Source: Comamonadaceae bacterium
GTDB lineage: Bacteria; Pseudomonadota; Gammaproteobacteria; Burkholderiales; Burkholderiaceae_C
Reading direction: 5' to 3'
Assembly: GCA_027490555.1 (NCBI GenBank)
Contig: JAIXXW010000129.1
Coordinates: forward strand, 1 to 25,637
DNA length: 25,637 bases
The notes below the pieces were generated by a model that searched no databases, was not told where the DNA came from, and saw only the letters and a list, made by a program, of their open reading frames with translations. Below are positions 6,709 to 15,227 of this stretch, one piece after another. Both the position numbers and the translations under genes were made by a program. The stretch's first letter is position 1; each line of letters starts with the position of its first letter.

Positions 6709-8175
6709 TCAGCGGTTGCTTTGGGCCGCGAACCTGCCAGCCCGCCGGCCTGAAACGAAGGCCCACGCCAGGTGGTGGCCGTGGCCCTTGAGCAGCAAGC
6801 CGCCCTGACCCGTAGAGCCTGCGGCATACAGGCCGGCAATGGGCGCCCCGTCCGCGTTGAGCACCCGGTGTTCGGTGTCGACCGCGAGGCCGCCCTCGTT
6901 GTGGACAAAGACCGAGCGAACGGGCCCCAAAGCCACATAAGGACCGTCCCCCAATGGCCGCACCGGCCCCTGCGCGGCGCTGCGCTGGAGTGTGGGGGCG
7001 TCCATGTTCAGCCGCTGGGCCAAGGCCTCCAGGGTGTGGGCCTCGGTGAAGACATCGCGGCGGTTGTGCCGGTAGTCGGGCACATAGGCGTAGGCAATGC
7101 CAGGGGCCGTTGAGATGTAGTGCGGCCAAGCTGAGAACTGCTGGGCCAGCGCCGCATCGATCACGATGAATCCGACTTTGTCGGCCTGATCGGGCAAGCG
7201 CCAAGCCGGGCGGTCGAGTTCACTGCCAAAGCGCTCGCCTTGGGCGTTGACCAAGATCGCGCCCATCTCAAACAGGGACGTCGACGGTGCCAGCGCTGTG
7301 GTCAGGAACTTCATCATGAAGGGGCGCAAGATGGACTGGGGCAGGTACTCCAGCGCCCACTCCATGAACACCGCCAACCAGCGCCACGGGGGCAGTTGGC
7401 GTATCCAGTTTTCCTTGGCCGGTGCAATGAAGCGGATCTCTGGGCCCAGGGCCAAGTCGCCGTTGACAATGCGTGCGCCCAGGCCCTCGGCCATCCGCTG
7501 TCCGTCGCCCGTGGCGGTCTGGTTCACACCCTCAACCTTGGCCTCTTGCGGGCCCATGAAACGGGCTTTGAATTGCGGGTCGTTGGTGAAGTCACCGGCG
7601 GCCAGCACCACGCCGGCCTTGGCACGGATGGCGCAGGTGCCGTCGACCCCTTGCGCCACGACGCCCGCGACCCTGTCGCCTTCTTGCAGCAACTCGCTCA
7701 CCCGCAAGCCGGTGCGGATCTGAACGCCAGCGCGCAAAGCGCGGCGCCTCAGGTGGTAGATGAAAGACCGTGAATTGGGCAGCACATTGTGCATGCGCGG
7801 CTGGCGGTGCGGGGGCTCGGGCATGGGCCCCATGAAATGCACCCCGGAGTCCAGCAGCCACTGAAAGGTGGCGGGAATCTCTTCACACAGGATACGCCGC
7901 AATGGCGCGTTGTCACGCGCGTCCAGATCGCCGGCAAAGCCGGGCATGTCGGCCCAGTGGTCCTCGGGGGAGTCCACAATGCCGCGCTTTTTTTGATAGC
8001 GTGTGCCGGTGGAGGTGACCGAGCCAATCGACCAAGCGGTGGAGCCGCCCAGCGCTGCGTTTTTCTCAATCAAGAAGACGCTGGCGCCCCGCTCGCACGC
8101 TTCAATGGCCGCGGCCAGGCCGGCGCCGCCGCCGCCCACCACCACCACATCACAGTTCAATTCTTCGGTCGACAT
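6709..8175 (-). CDS. FAD-dependent oxidoreductase (fumarate reductase/3-ketosteroid dehydrogenase-like)
   Basis: A 488-residue flavoprotein of the FAD_binding_2 family (PF00890), which includes fumarate reductase flavoprotein subunits, 3-ketosteroid dehydrogenases and related alkene/alkane-oxidising enzymes. The ADP-binding motif VVVVGGGGAGLAAAIEACER lies at residues 10-29, followed by the acidic end of strand 2 (FLIEKNAALGGSTAWS). The C-terminal FAD contact is GLYAAGSTGQGGLLLKGHGH. No signal peptide is visible, so it should be cytosolic. The ATG at 8175 is 9 bp after the stop of the upstream Bug gene. It is the last gene of the long minus-strand run. The probable role is oxidation or reduction of a C-C bond in the transported compound; the substrate is unknown. 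Confidence 0.88.
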   Translation of the reverse strand: MSTEELNCDVVVVGGGGAGLAAAIEACERGASVFLIEKNAALGGSTAWSIGSVTSTGTRYQKKRGIVDSPEDHWADMPGFAGDLDARDNAPLRRILCEEIPATFQWLLDSGVHFMGPMPEPPHRQPRMHNVLPNSRSFIYHLRRRALRAGVQIRTGLRVSELLQEGDRVAGVVAQGVDGTCAIRAKAGVVLAAGDFTNDPQFKARFMGPQEAKVEGVNQTATGDGQRMAEGLGARIVNGDLALGPEIRFIAPAKENWIRQLPPWRWLAVFMEWALEYLPQSILRPFMMKFLTTALAPSTSLFEMGAILVNAQGERFGSELDRPAWRLPDQADKVGFIVIDAALAQQFSAWPHYISTAPGIAYAYVPDYRHNRRDVFTEAHTLEALAQRLNMDAPTLQRSAAQGPVRPLGDGPYVALGPVRSVFVHNEGGLAVDTEHRVLNADGAPIAGLYAAGSTGQGGLLLKGHGHHLAWAFVSGRRAGRFAAQSNR

Positions 8176-8184
8176 GCGCAGGGA

Positions 8185-9156
8185 TCAATCCAGTTTGATT
8201 TTGGCAGCATCGATGACGGCCCCCCATTTGGCGGTCTCCACCTCGTTGCGCCGCAAGGCGTCGGCCGTGCTGCCCCCCAATGCCGAGATGCCCAGGGCCT
8301 CCCAGCGCTGCACCAGGTCTTTGTCTTTGAGCACGACATTGAGCTCGGCATTGAGTTTGTTGACGACCGCCACGGGCGTGCCACTGGGCACAGACAGTGT
8401 GTACCAAGGCACAGAGGCATAGCCGGCAACGCCCGATTCGGCCACGGTCGGGACATCTGGCAAGCTGGGGCTGCGTGACAATCCGGTCACGGCCAGCGCA
8501 CGCACCTTGCCGCCCTTGAGCTGGCTGTGCGCGGTGCCAAGACTTTCAAAAAGCATGTCGATCTGGCCACCCAGCAGGTCGGCCATGGCGGGTGCGCCCC
8601 CACGGTAGGGCACATGCGTGTAGTCCACCTTGGCCATGTACCGGAACAGCTCGGCGGCCATGTGCATGGCCGATCCGTTACCCGCAGAGCCGTAGGTCAA
8701 TTTGCCAGGCTGGGCGCGGGACAAGGCCAGCAGCTCCTGCACTGAGCGCACCGGCAGATCGTTCTTGACGATCAGAATGCTGGGCGCCTCGGCCAACAAA
8801 ATCACGGGCTTGAGTTCTTTGGCCGGGTCGTAGCGCAGTTGGGGGTACAGCTTGACCGCACCATTGTGGGCGATCGTGGCCAGCACCAGTGTGTAGCCGT
8901 CCGCTGGGCCACGCGCCACCTGTTCAGCGCCGGTGTGGCCGCCCACGCCGGGTTTGTTGTCGATGACCACCGCTTGGCCCAGGCGTTGCCCCAGCTTTTC
9001 TGCCACCCCCCGCGCCAGCAGGTCAGCCGGGCCGCCGGCGGAATAAGGCACCACAATTTTGAGCGGCTTGCTCGGAAAAACCTCTTGCGCCAAGGCCAGC
9101 GTCGAAGCCGCCAGCAGGCCCAGGGTGATCCAACATTTGTAAGCTGACTTGATCAT
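8185..9156 (-). CDS. Bug-family (TTT) solute-binding protein
   Basis: A 323-residue periplasmic receptor. The N-terminus MIKSAYKCWITLGLLAASTL...ALAQ is a Sec signal peptide. Bug family marks are FPSKPLKIVVPYSAGGPADL, NKPGVGGHTGAEQVA, GPADGYTL, VPYRGGAPAMADLLGGQIDM and the C-terminal DAAKIKLD. The ATG at 9156 is chosen for its GAGGAAC site, which overlaps the stop codon of the preceding Bug gene (8-bp gap). It is clearly related along its length to that neighbour, suggesting tandem duplication. It is the penultimate gene of the central operon, followed by the flavoprotein. Confidence 0.93.
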   Translation of the reverse strand: MIKSAYKCWITLGLLAASTLALAQEVFPSKPLKIVVPYSAGGPADLLARGVAEKLGQRLGQAVVIDNKPGVGGHTGAEQVARGPADGYTLVLATIAHNGAVKLYPQLRYDPAKELKPVILLAEAPSILIVKNDLPVRSVQELLALSRAQPGKLTYGSAGNGSAMHMAAELFRYMAKVDYTHVPYRGGAPAMADLLGGQIDMLFESLGTAHSQLKGGKVRALAVTGLSRSPSLPDVPTVAESGVAGYASVPWYTLSVPSGTPVAVVNKLNAELNVVLKDKDLVQRWEALGISALGGSTADALRRNEVETAKWGAVIDAAKIKLD

Positions 9157-9164
9157 GGTGTTCC

Positions 9165-10130
9165 TCAGTCGAGTTGCAGTTTGGCCGCTTCGATCACGCG
9201 GTTCCACTTGTGGGTCTCTGTGACAAAAAACGCTTTGGCCTGGGCCGGCGAATTGGGCTCGTACTCGATGCCCAACTGGTTGTAGCGCGCGCGCACTTCG
9301 GGGTTGGCCAAGATCCGCTGCACATCCCGGTTCAGCTTGTCGACCAGCGGCATCGCAAGCCCTGCCGGGGCCGCGAGTGTGAACCAGGAGGTGCCCGAGT
9401 AGCCGCTGACCCCCGACTCGGCGATGGTGGGCACCTCTGGCAAGCGCGGATCGCGCTTGGGCCCGGTGACCGCCAGCACGCGCAACTTGCCGCTTTGGAT
9501 GTGCGGCATCGCCGAAGAGATGTTGTCAAACATGACGTCCACCTGTCCGGCCATCAAATCCACCAATGCCGGACCACTGCCCCGGTAGGGCACATGGTTC
9601 ATTCGCTGGCCGGTGGCCAGCTGAAAGAGTTCGGTCACCATGTGCACCGAAGAGCCCGGGCCAGCCGACGCGTAATTGATCTTTCCGGCATGGGTGCGTG
9701 CATCGGCCAAAAAATCCGCAAAGCTCTTGTACTTGGAATTGACCGGAACCACCACGACGTTGGGCGACTCGCCAATCACCATGATCGGCTGAAGCTCTTC
9801 GGCCGGCTTGTAGTTGAGCTTGCTGTAGCTCGCATAAGCGGCGTGGATGCCGATGGTGCCCACCATCAAGGTGTAGCCGTCCGCGGGTGCCTTGGCCACG
9901 AACTGTGCCCCCAGATGGCCGCTGGCGCCCGGCTTGTTGTCCACAATGATGTTTTGCCCATAAAGTGCGCCCAGGCGCTCGGCCAGAATGCGCGCCAAGA
10001 TGTCCACCGCACCGCCCGGCGCGAAGGGGGCCACGATGCGGATAGGCTTGGCAGGGTAGTCCTGTGCAAAGCTGGCGCTGCCCAGCAGTGACAAACCAAT
10101 GACCAGGACCTTGAGGAAATTGCGCTTCAT
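9165..10130 (-). CDS. Bug-family (TTT) solute-binding protein
   Basis: A 321-residue periplasmic receptor with a Sec signal peptide (MKRNFLKVLVIGLSLLGSAS ending FAQ). Family marks are YPAKPIRIVAPFAPGGAVDI, NKPGASGHLGAQFVAKAPAD, DGYTLMVG, VPYRGSGPALVDLMAGQVDV and the C-terminal EAAKLQLD. The ATG at 10130 overlaps the stop of the upstream gene as ATGA, and its GGAGGG site lies inside that gene, so the two are translationally coupled. An alternative start five codons upstream would lose the SD spacing. Its close relative follows directly downstream. Confidence 0.93.
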   Translation of the reverse strand: MKRNFLKVLVIGLSLLGSASFAQDYPAKPIRIVAPFAPGGAVDILARILAERLGALYGQNIIVDNKPGASGHLGAQFVAKAPADGYTLMVGTIGIHAAYASYSKLNYKPAEELQPIMVIGESPNVVVVPVNSKYKSFADFLADARTHAGKINYASAGPGSSVHMVTELFQLATGQRMNHVPYRGSGPALVDLMAGQVDVMFDNISSAMPHIQSGKLRVLAVTGPKRDPRLPEVPTIAESGVSGYSGTSWFTLAAPAGLAMPLVDKLNRDVQRILANPEVRARYNQLGIEYEPNSPAQAKAFFVTETHKWNRVIEAAKLQLD

Positions 10131-11023
10131 GTGATTGCCCTCCATTGTTCAAGTGTGATCACGGGACGCTGCGCGTAGGGAAGATGCCAGTGGGAACAAT
10201 TGCTCTGGTCCACCACCTGCACGGGCAGCTCGATCGACGGCGGCACGCGCTCGCCGCGCAGGTGCCGGGCCGCACATTCGGCCGCCAGGTAGGCCATTTG
10301 CATCGCGTTGAAATCGGCGGTAGCCAGCATGCGCCCCGCGCCAATCGCTTCAATCGCCTGCGGGATGGCGTTCACGCCCACGACGGCGGCAGATTGGCCC
10401 GCAGCGTCCAGCGCATCGAGCACCCCGATGGCCATGATGTCGTTGGCCACCAGCACCCCGTCAGGCGCCTGGTGCTCGCTCAGCCAAGCGGCGGTTCGCT
10501 GCGCAGCGACTTCACGCACATAGTCGCCTGCGATCTGCCCCACCAGTTCGATGCACGGCACCTCGCGCGCCGCGTCCTCAAAGCCCCGAAGCCGCTCCAG
10601 GCTGGTGAAGGAATCCACGGGGCCCGTGACCACCAGCACACGACCGCTGCCGTGCAAATGCCTGAACAGGTAGCGCGAGATGGCCCCCGCCAACTGGTAG
10701 TCGTCCGAGCTGACATAACTCACCATGGGCGCGCAAAGGATCGGATTGACAAAGCCGATCATGGGGATGCCCGCTTGCACCACCTGTTGAATGGCCGCAT
10801 CGACCTTGCTGGGATGAACTGGCGAAAAAACGAAGGCGTCCGGTGGGGGTTGCAAGGCCAGCGCCAGGGCGATGAGCTCGCTTTGCTCTGTCGGATCGTC
10901 TCCTTGGGTCGGCACAAAGTGCACAAGCTCATCCCCAAAGACGGCCGCGGCGCGCTCTGCGCCCAGGCGCGCGGCGCCGTAAGCGGGATTGGTGTAGTTC
11001 TTGGTGAATACAGCAATGCGCAT
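10127..11023 (-). CDS. Periplasmic-binding-protein-fold (sugar-type) protein without signal peptide
   Basis: A 298-residue protein with the type-1 periplasmic binding/LacI-effector fold (Peripla_BP_4-like). It opens directly with the first beta strand, MRIAVFTKNYTNPAYGAARL, then shows DAFVFSPVHPSKVDAAIQQV, IPMIGFVN, GRVLVVTGPVDSFTSLERLR and DGVLVANDIMAIGVLDAL. There is no signal sequence, and none can be added because an in-frame TGA lies two codons before the ATG. There is also no DNA-binding domain, and no sugar ABC ATPase or permease is nearby. It probably acts in the cytosol as a ligand-binding or sensor protein, or is a binding protein that has lost its leader. It overlaps the next Bug gene by ATGA and lies 102 bp after the SDR gene. 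Confidence 0.78.
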   Translation of the reverse strand: MRIAVFTKNYTNPAYGAARLGAERAAAVFGDELVHFVPTQGDDPTEQSELIALALALQPPPDAFVFSPVHPSKVDAAIQQVVQAGIPMIGFVNPILCAPMVSYVSSDDYQLAGAISRYLFRHLHGSGRVLVVTGPVDSFTSLERLRGFEDAAREVPCIELVGQIAGDYVREVAAQRTAAWLSEHQAPDGVLVANDIMAIGVLDALDAAGQSAAVVGVNAIPQAIEAIGAGRMLATADFNAMQMAYLAAECAARHLRGERVPPSIELPVQVVDQSNCSHWHLPYAQRPVITLEQWRAIT

Positions 11024-11125
11024 GGTTCAGCTCACATCAAGGTCAATGGCCGGATGCATCCATCACACAGGGGCAGCCCACCGGCCAAGCGCCAAGCAGG
11101 ACAGCATGGGCTTTCGTCACCCGCA

Positions 11126-11848
11126 TCACACCATGCCGCCGTTGGGCTGGACAATTTGCCCGTGCACCCAAGAGGCCTTGTCCGACGCCAGGAATGCCAC
11201 GACCTCGGCGACTTCTGCCGGTTGACCCACCCGGTTGAAAGGGCTGAGCGCGGCCGAACGGGCCAAGGCCTCTTCGTTTTTGCCAGCACGGAACAAATCG
11301 GTGTCGACGGGGCCGGGGGCGACGCCATTGACGCGGATGCGTCGCGCGGCCAACTCCTTGGCCATGGAGCGCAAGAGGCTTTCCACCGCCGCTTTGCTCG
11401 CGGTGTAGGGCCCGCCACCCGGAACGCCGACCCGCACCATGGACGTGGTCAGGCCAATGATGGTGCCGCCGTCGACCACCCACTTGGCGGCTGCGCTCAG
11501 CACATGGAAGGCGCCCACGATGTTGATCTCGACCAGCTTGCGGAAAGATTCCGCATCAAATTGCGCCATCGGACCGGGCGGCACATTGATGCCGGCATTG
11601 GCCAGAACGCAGGTCGGCATGCTGCCAAAGTCCTTGGCCACATCGGCAAACACCTGGGCCACCTGCGCTGCGTCACGGATGTCCACCGCATAGCCCCGGG
11701 TGGTCGATGAACCGATGGTGGTCGGCAGATTGGGGGCGCTACTGACATAGGTGTAGGCCACGTCGAAGCCGTCTTCGGCCAGCTTGTGCACACAGGCTGC
11801 ACCGATGCCCCGCGTGCCACCAAAAACCAGGGCGATTTTCTTGCTCAT
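11126..11848 (-). CDS. Short-chain dehydrogenase/reductase (SDR)
   Basis: A 240-residue classical SDR, a cytosolic NAD(P)-dependent alcohol/ketone oxidoreductase. The cofactor motif GGTRGIG is at residues 10-16, NAG at 84-86, the catalytic Ser region LTTS at 133-136, and YTASK with Tyr148 and Lys152. The C-terminal part APGPVDTDLF and the closing GQIVQPNGGMV are typical of FabG-like members. The ATG at 11848 has GAAGGA six bases upstream; in-frame ATGs further up lack suitable spacing. It follows the ThDP enzyme after 117 bp and precedes the signal-less binding protein. In this operon it is the best candidate to interconvert a hydroxy and an oxo group next to a carboxylate, which is inference from context. 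Confidence 0.9.
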   Translation of the reverse strand: MSKKIALVFGGTRGIGAACVHKLAEDGFDVAYTYVSSAPNLPTTIGSSTTRGYAVDIRDAAQVAQVFADVAKDFGSMPTCVLANAGINVPPGPMAQFDAESFRKLVEINIVGAFHVLSAAAKWVVDGGTIIGLTTSMVRVGVPGGGPYTASKAAVESLLRSMAKELAARRIRVNGVAPGPVDTDLFRAGKNEEALARSAALSPFNRVGQPAEVAEVVAFLASDKASWVHGQIVQPNGGMV

Positions 11849-11876
11849 GTTCATTCCTTCAAAAATGGATGCCATC

Positions 11877-11951
11877 AAAAAATTTCAGAGGGCCTTGTCA
11901 ACACCGGTGGCCCGACAACAGCGGCCACCGTGCTGCAAGCACCCGGTGCTT
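11877..11951 (-). terminator. Weak intra-operon hairpins after the ThDP-enzyme gene
   Basis: Read on the minus strand, the 117-bp gap contains a perfect hairpin AAGCAC-N3-GTGCTT (11951-11937). A second stem, GGGCC with GGCCC (11913-11890), is followed seven bases later by six T residues. The geometry is not that of a standard intrinsic terminator. It may cause partial termination or mark an internal boundary in the long operon. Confidence 0.3.
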
Positions 11952-11965
11952 GGCCTGCCCCGGTC

Positions 11966-13744
11966 TCAGGGCTTCCAAGGCTGGCCGTACACCGGCTCCT
12001 TGTAAGGCGTGGGCGGCAGCTGCCAGGTGCCGGTGGAAGGTGGCCGCACATCGGCGTCCACATGCACATCAATCACGCAAGGCTTTTTGTTCTTGAGCGC
12101 CTGCTCGACCGCCATGGCCAAATCCTGGGGCCGGGTGACCGTGTAGCCATCGGCACCGCAAGCGCGGGCCCAGGCGGCAAAGTCGGGGTTGTAGCGCTCG
12201 CCACTTTGCCCCTTGTAGAAGGCGGTGCCGATCTCCCGCCCGTTGAACAGACCGTACTGCAGGTCGCGGATGGCGCCCCAGGCAAAGTTGTTCCAGACGA
12301 TCCAGACCACCGGCAGGTTGTACTCCACGGCCGTGCACAGCACATAGGGCGCCATGGTGAAGCCCCCATCGCCCACCACGGCCACGCAGGGTCGGTCGGG
12401 CGCGGCCAGTTGCGCGCCCATGACGCCGCAAACCCCAAAGCCCATGCTGGAGTAGCCCCAGCTGTTGAGCATGCTTTGGGGGCGCTTGGCCTGCCAGAAC
12501 TGCATGAACCAGTTGTGGTGCACCCCGGAGTCGAGCGAGAGAATGACGTCATCGGGCAGGATCTTCTGCAAGGTCCCGACCACAAATTCTGGGCGCAAGG
12601 GGCTGGTGGAGTCTTCGAAATGGGGGCGAACAAAGGTCTCCCACTGCCGCTGCCAGCCTTGCACCTGCGCCACCCAGGGCGCATGGTGAACGGCCGCGAT
12701 GTCTGGGCGTGCCGGCAAGGCTTGCAGCAGTTGGCGGACAAAGACCTGGATGTCGGCAATGATCCCCAGCGTGGGCGCGTAGTTGCGGCCCAGCTCCTGC
12801 GGGTCGATGTCCACATGGATCAACTTCGTCGTGGGGAAGTTCCAGGAATAGCCCTCGTGCCAGCTGGACGAGCTGCGGTCATCGAACCGGGTGCCCAGCG
12901 TGATCACCAGGTCGGCACGGCGGCCCGCCTCGTTGGCCGGGTAGGCGCCGTTGCGGCCAATGAAGCCCAGCGCGAGCGGGTGATCGCCAGGGATGGCGCC
13001 CATGCCGTTGGGGGAGGTGATGACCGGGATTTGGAGCCGATCGGCCAGCTCAGTGATCTCCGGCCCGGCCTCCGACAGCGTGGCGCCGTGTCCAATGAAG
13101 ATCACCGGCTGGCGCGCCGCGGCCAGCAAATCCAGGGTGGCGGCGACATCCAGGTCGCTGGCGCCCGGACGGTGCATGCGGTGGATGTGCGAGCTCGGGG
13201 GCAATTCGACGTCGGCTTCTTCCTGGTACACGTTGTAGGGGATGTCCAGGTTCACCGGGCCCGGCCGGCCCGTGACCATGGTGTCCATGGCCTGGCGCAG
13301 CGCCAGGGGCAGCATGTCCACGCGCGTGGGCTGAAAAGCGCGCTTGACCACCGGGCGCATGACCTGCGCAAAATCGGCCTGGTTGTGCTTGTACAACTCC
13401 TGGAAGGGTGCGCGGTTGTGCTGCGATGTGGGCACGTTGGACGTGATGCACAGGAAGGCCGACGAGTCCGAGAGTGCGGTCGCACACGACATGACCATGT
13501 TGGCCGAGCCTGGACCGGTCGAGGTCAAGGTGGCCACCGGCTTGTGCTTGACGCGGAAATAGGCGTCAGCCATGTGCCCCGCACATTGCTCGTGGCGCGG
13601 TGAAATCAGCTGCAGCTGGTCCTTGACGTCATAGAGCGCATCCAGAATCCCCACGTTGCCGTGACCGCAGATACCGAAGATGTACGGTACCTTTTCCTGG
13701 ACGAGGTATTGGGCGATGAGTTCGCCACCTTTCATTGTTGCCAT
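11966..13744 (-). CDS. Thiamine-diphosphate-dependent enzyme (acetolactate synthase/oxoacid decarboxylase superfamily)
   Basis: A 592-residue cytosolic ThDP enzyme with the usual three domains. The N-terminal Pyr domain has the cofactor-activating Glu (RHEQCAGHMADAY, Glu52) and FGICGHGNVGILDAL (His28). The central domain runs from about residue 200. The C-terminal PP domain has the ThDP/Mg motif GDGGF at 458-462 with the Asn pair at 485-486. Length is typical of acetolactate synthase-like proteins. The GHGNV stretch near the active-site loop recalls IolD-type members more than biosynthetic IlvB, and no small regulatory subunit gene is adjacent, so a catabolic C-C cleaving or decarboxylating role is likely. 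It sits 23 bp downstream of the aldehyde dehydrogenase gene, which could oxidise an aldehyde product. The substrate is undetermined. Confidence 0.88.
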   Translation of the reverse strand: MATMKGGELIAQYLVQEKVPYIFGICGHGNVGILDALYDVKDQLQLISPRHEQCAGHMADAYFRVKHKPVATLTSTGPGSANMVMSCATALSDSSAFLCITSNVPTSQHNRAPFQELYKHNQADFAQVMRPVVKRAFQPTRVDMLPLALRQAMDTMVTGRPGPVNLDIPYNVYQEEADVELPPSSHIHRMHRPGASDLDVAATLDLLAAARQPVIFIGHGATLSEAGPEITELADRLQIPVITSPNGMGAIPGDHPLALGFIGRNGAYPANEAGRRADLVITLGTRFDDRSSSSWHEGYSWNFPTTKLIHVDIDPQELGRNYAPTLGIIADIQVFVRQLLQALPARPDIAAVHHAPWVAQVQGWQRQWETFVRPHFEDSTSPLRPEFVVGTLQKILPDDVILSLDSGVHHNWFMQFWQAKRPQSMLNSWGYSSMGFGVCGVMGAQLAAPDRPCVAVVGDGGFTMAPYVLCTAVEYNLPVVWIVWNNFAWGAIRDLQYGLFNGREIGTAFYKGQSGERYNPDFAAWARACGADGYTVTRPQDLAMAVEQALKNKKPCVIDVHVDADVRPPSTGTWQLPPTPYKEPVYGQPWKP

Positions 13745-13767
13745 GGTGCTCTCGATTGGGTTGGCGA

Positions 13768-15225
13768 TCAGCCAACGGTGATGGTGATGATTTTTTCTTC
13801 GGTCATTTCGTGCACAGCATAGCGCGGTCCTTCCCGACCAAAGCCGCTGTCTTTGGTGCCCCCATAGGGCATCAAGTCCACACGCGAACTCGAGGTTTCA
13901 TTGATGTGCACACCGCCCACATCCAGCTTGTGGGCTGCCGCCAAGGCCTCCGACAGCCCATTGGTGAAGAGCCCTGCGGCCAGACCATAGGGTGTGGCGT
14001 TGACGCGCTCAATGGCCTGCTCGAGGGTGTCGAAGGGCACAATGCACACCACGGGGCCAAAAATTTCCTCGCAACTGACCCGCATGTCGTCGCTCAGATC
14101 GGTCAACAGCGTGGGCGGCACCACCGAGCCCTGCCGCTGGCCACCCGCGAGTCGGCGCGCACCTTTGGCCAAGGCCTCATCAATCCAGGAAGCGATGCGG
14201 ATGGCATTGTCCTCACTGATGACGGGCCCCACAAACGTGTGGGGGTCATGGGGGTCGCCAAAGCTGAGGTCATTGACCATGCGGCTCAATTTGTCCTCGA
14301 CTTCGGACACCAAAGACCGGTGCACCAGCAGCAGTTGCACCGAGGTGCAGACCTGTCCGGCCTTGCGGTAACCCGCATTCACGACTTTCGGCAAGGCGTT
14401 GTTCAAGTTGGCGTCGGCGCACAAGATGGTGCAGGCAATCGAGCCCAGCTCCATCTGCGTGCGCCTCAGGCCGGCGGCCTGCTGGATCAGGCGGCCGACG
14501 TCGGTGCTGCCGGTGAAGGCAAAAAAGCGCACCCGCGGGTCTGCCTGCAGTGCACGCACCACTTCGCCACTGCCAGGCAGCAGGCTCAAAAAGCCCTTGG
14601 GCATGCCCGCCTGCAGCAGGATGTCGGCCAGCAAGCAAGCCGTCATGGGCGTGAACGACGAAGGCTTGAGGATCACGGCATTGCCCGCCGCAAAAGCCGG
14701 GCCCACCTTGTGCGTGACGGTGTTCAAGGGCGAGTTGAAGGGCGTGATGGCGGCCACCACACCCAGCGGCACACGCACCGTGAAGCCCATCCGACCGGCG
14801 GCTGCTGGCGCACCGGCCAACGGGATGACATCGCCCGCCAGCCGACGGGCCTCTTCGGCCGACAGCTTGAGGGTCTGGATGCAGCGACGCACCTCCCCTT
14901 GGGCATCGCTTTGTGTGAAGCCCGCTTCAATTTGCATGGCCTGCACGAACTGCGCTGTGGCTTCTTCCATCAAGACCGCGGCCCGCTCCAAGATGGCGCC
15001 GCGTTCATAGGCCACAGGGGCGCCCGCGCGAAATGCCGCTTGTGCGGCATCCACCGCCAGTCGCACTTGCGTGGCGTCGGCGGTGGTCAACTCGGCGGCG
15101 GGCACCAGCTTGTACTTGTCCAGAACGGGGACGCGGGGGCCGCTGCCTTCGACCCAGCGGCCGTCCATCAGCAAGCCATACGTGGGCAACTCTGCTGTAA
15201 AGAGCACGGGATTGATCTTCGGCAT
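13768..15225 (-). CDS. NAD(P)-dependent aldehyde dehydrogenase
   Basis: A 485-residue aldehyde dehydrogenase superfamily enzyme converting an aldehyde to the acid. All four core residues are visible: Asn164 (ITPFNSP), Lys187 (VILKPSS), Glu259 (QMELGS) and the nucleophile Cys293 (GQVCTSVQ). The cofactor loop FTGSTDVGRLI is at 237-247, and the C-terminal EEIFGPVVCIVPF and GGTKDSGFGREGP are standard. The usual ELGGKNP after the Glu reads ELGSIACTI, typical of some carboxylated- or semialdehyde-type members. The ATG at 15225 is two bases after the cupin stop, so coupling is strong. Between the cupin and the ThDP enzyme, it most likely oxidises the aldehyde released by the latter. Confidence 0.92.
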   Translation of the reverse strand: MPKINPVLFTAELPTYGLLMDGRWVEGSGPRVPVLDKYKLVPAAELTTADATQVRLAVDAAQAAFRAGAPVAYERGAILERAAVLMEEATAQFVQAMQIEAGFTQSDAQGEVRRCIQTLKLSAEEARRLAGDVIPLAGAPAAAGRMGFTVRVPLGVVAAITPFNSPLNTVTHKVGPAFAAGNAVILKPSSFTPMTACLLADILLQAGMPKGFLSLLPGSGEVVRALQADPRVRFFAFTGSTDVGRLIQQAAGLRRTQMELGSIACTILCADANLNNALPKVVNAGYRKAGQVCTSVQLLLVHRSLVSEVEDKLSRMVNDLSFGDPHDPHTFVGPVISEDNAIRIASWIDEALAKGARRLAGGQRQGSVVPPTLLTDLSDDMRVSCEEIFGPVVCIVPFDTLEQAIERVNATPYGLAAGLFTNGLSEALAAAHKLDVGGVHINETSSSRVDLMPYGGTKDSGFGREGPRYAVHEMTEEKIITITVG

Positions 15226-15227
15226 GG

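Noticed and set aside
10145..11710. A 521-codon open frame on the plus strand
   Set aside because: It covers two well-supported minus-strand genes (binding-protein fold and SDR) in antisense and shows no motif.
11786..13603. A 605-codon open frame on the plus strand
   Set aside because: It lies opposite the ThDP enzyme, whose motifs and length are fully convincing. The antisense product has no recognisable domain and biased composition.
11966..13744. Naming the ThDP enzyme as sulfoacetaldehyde acetyltransferase or IlvB
   Set aside because: The N-terminal motif and context do not match what I recall of Xsc, no phosphotransacetylase or IlvN gene is adjacent, and the GHGNV segment points elsewhere. 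Only the superfamily is supported.
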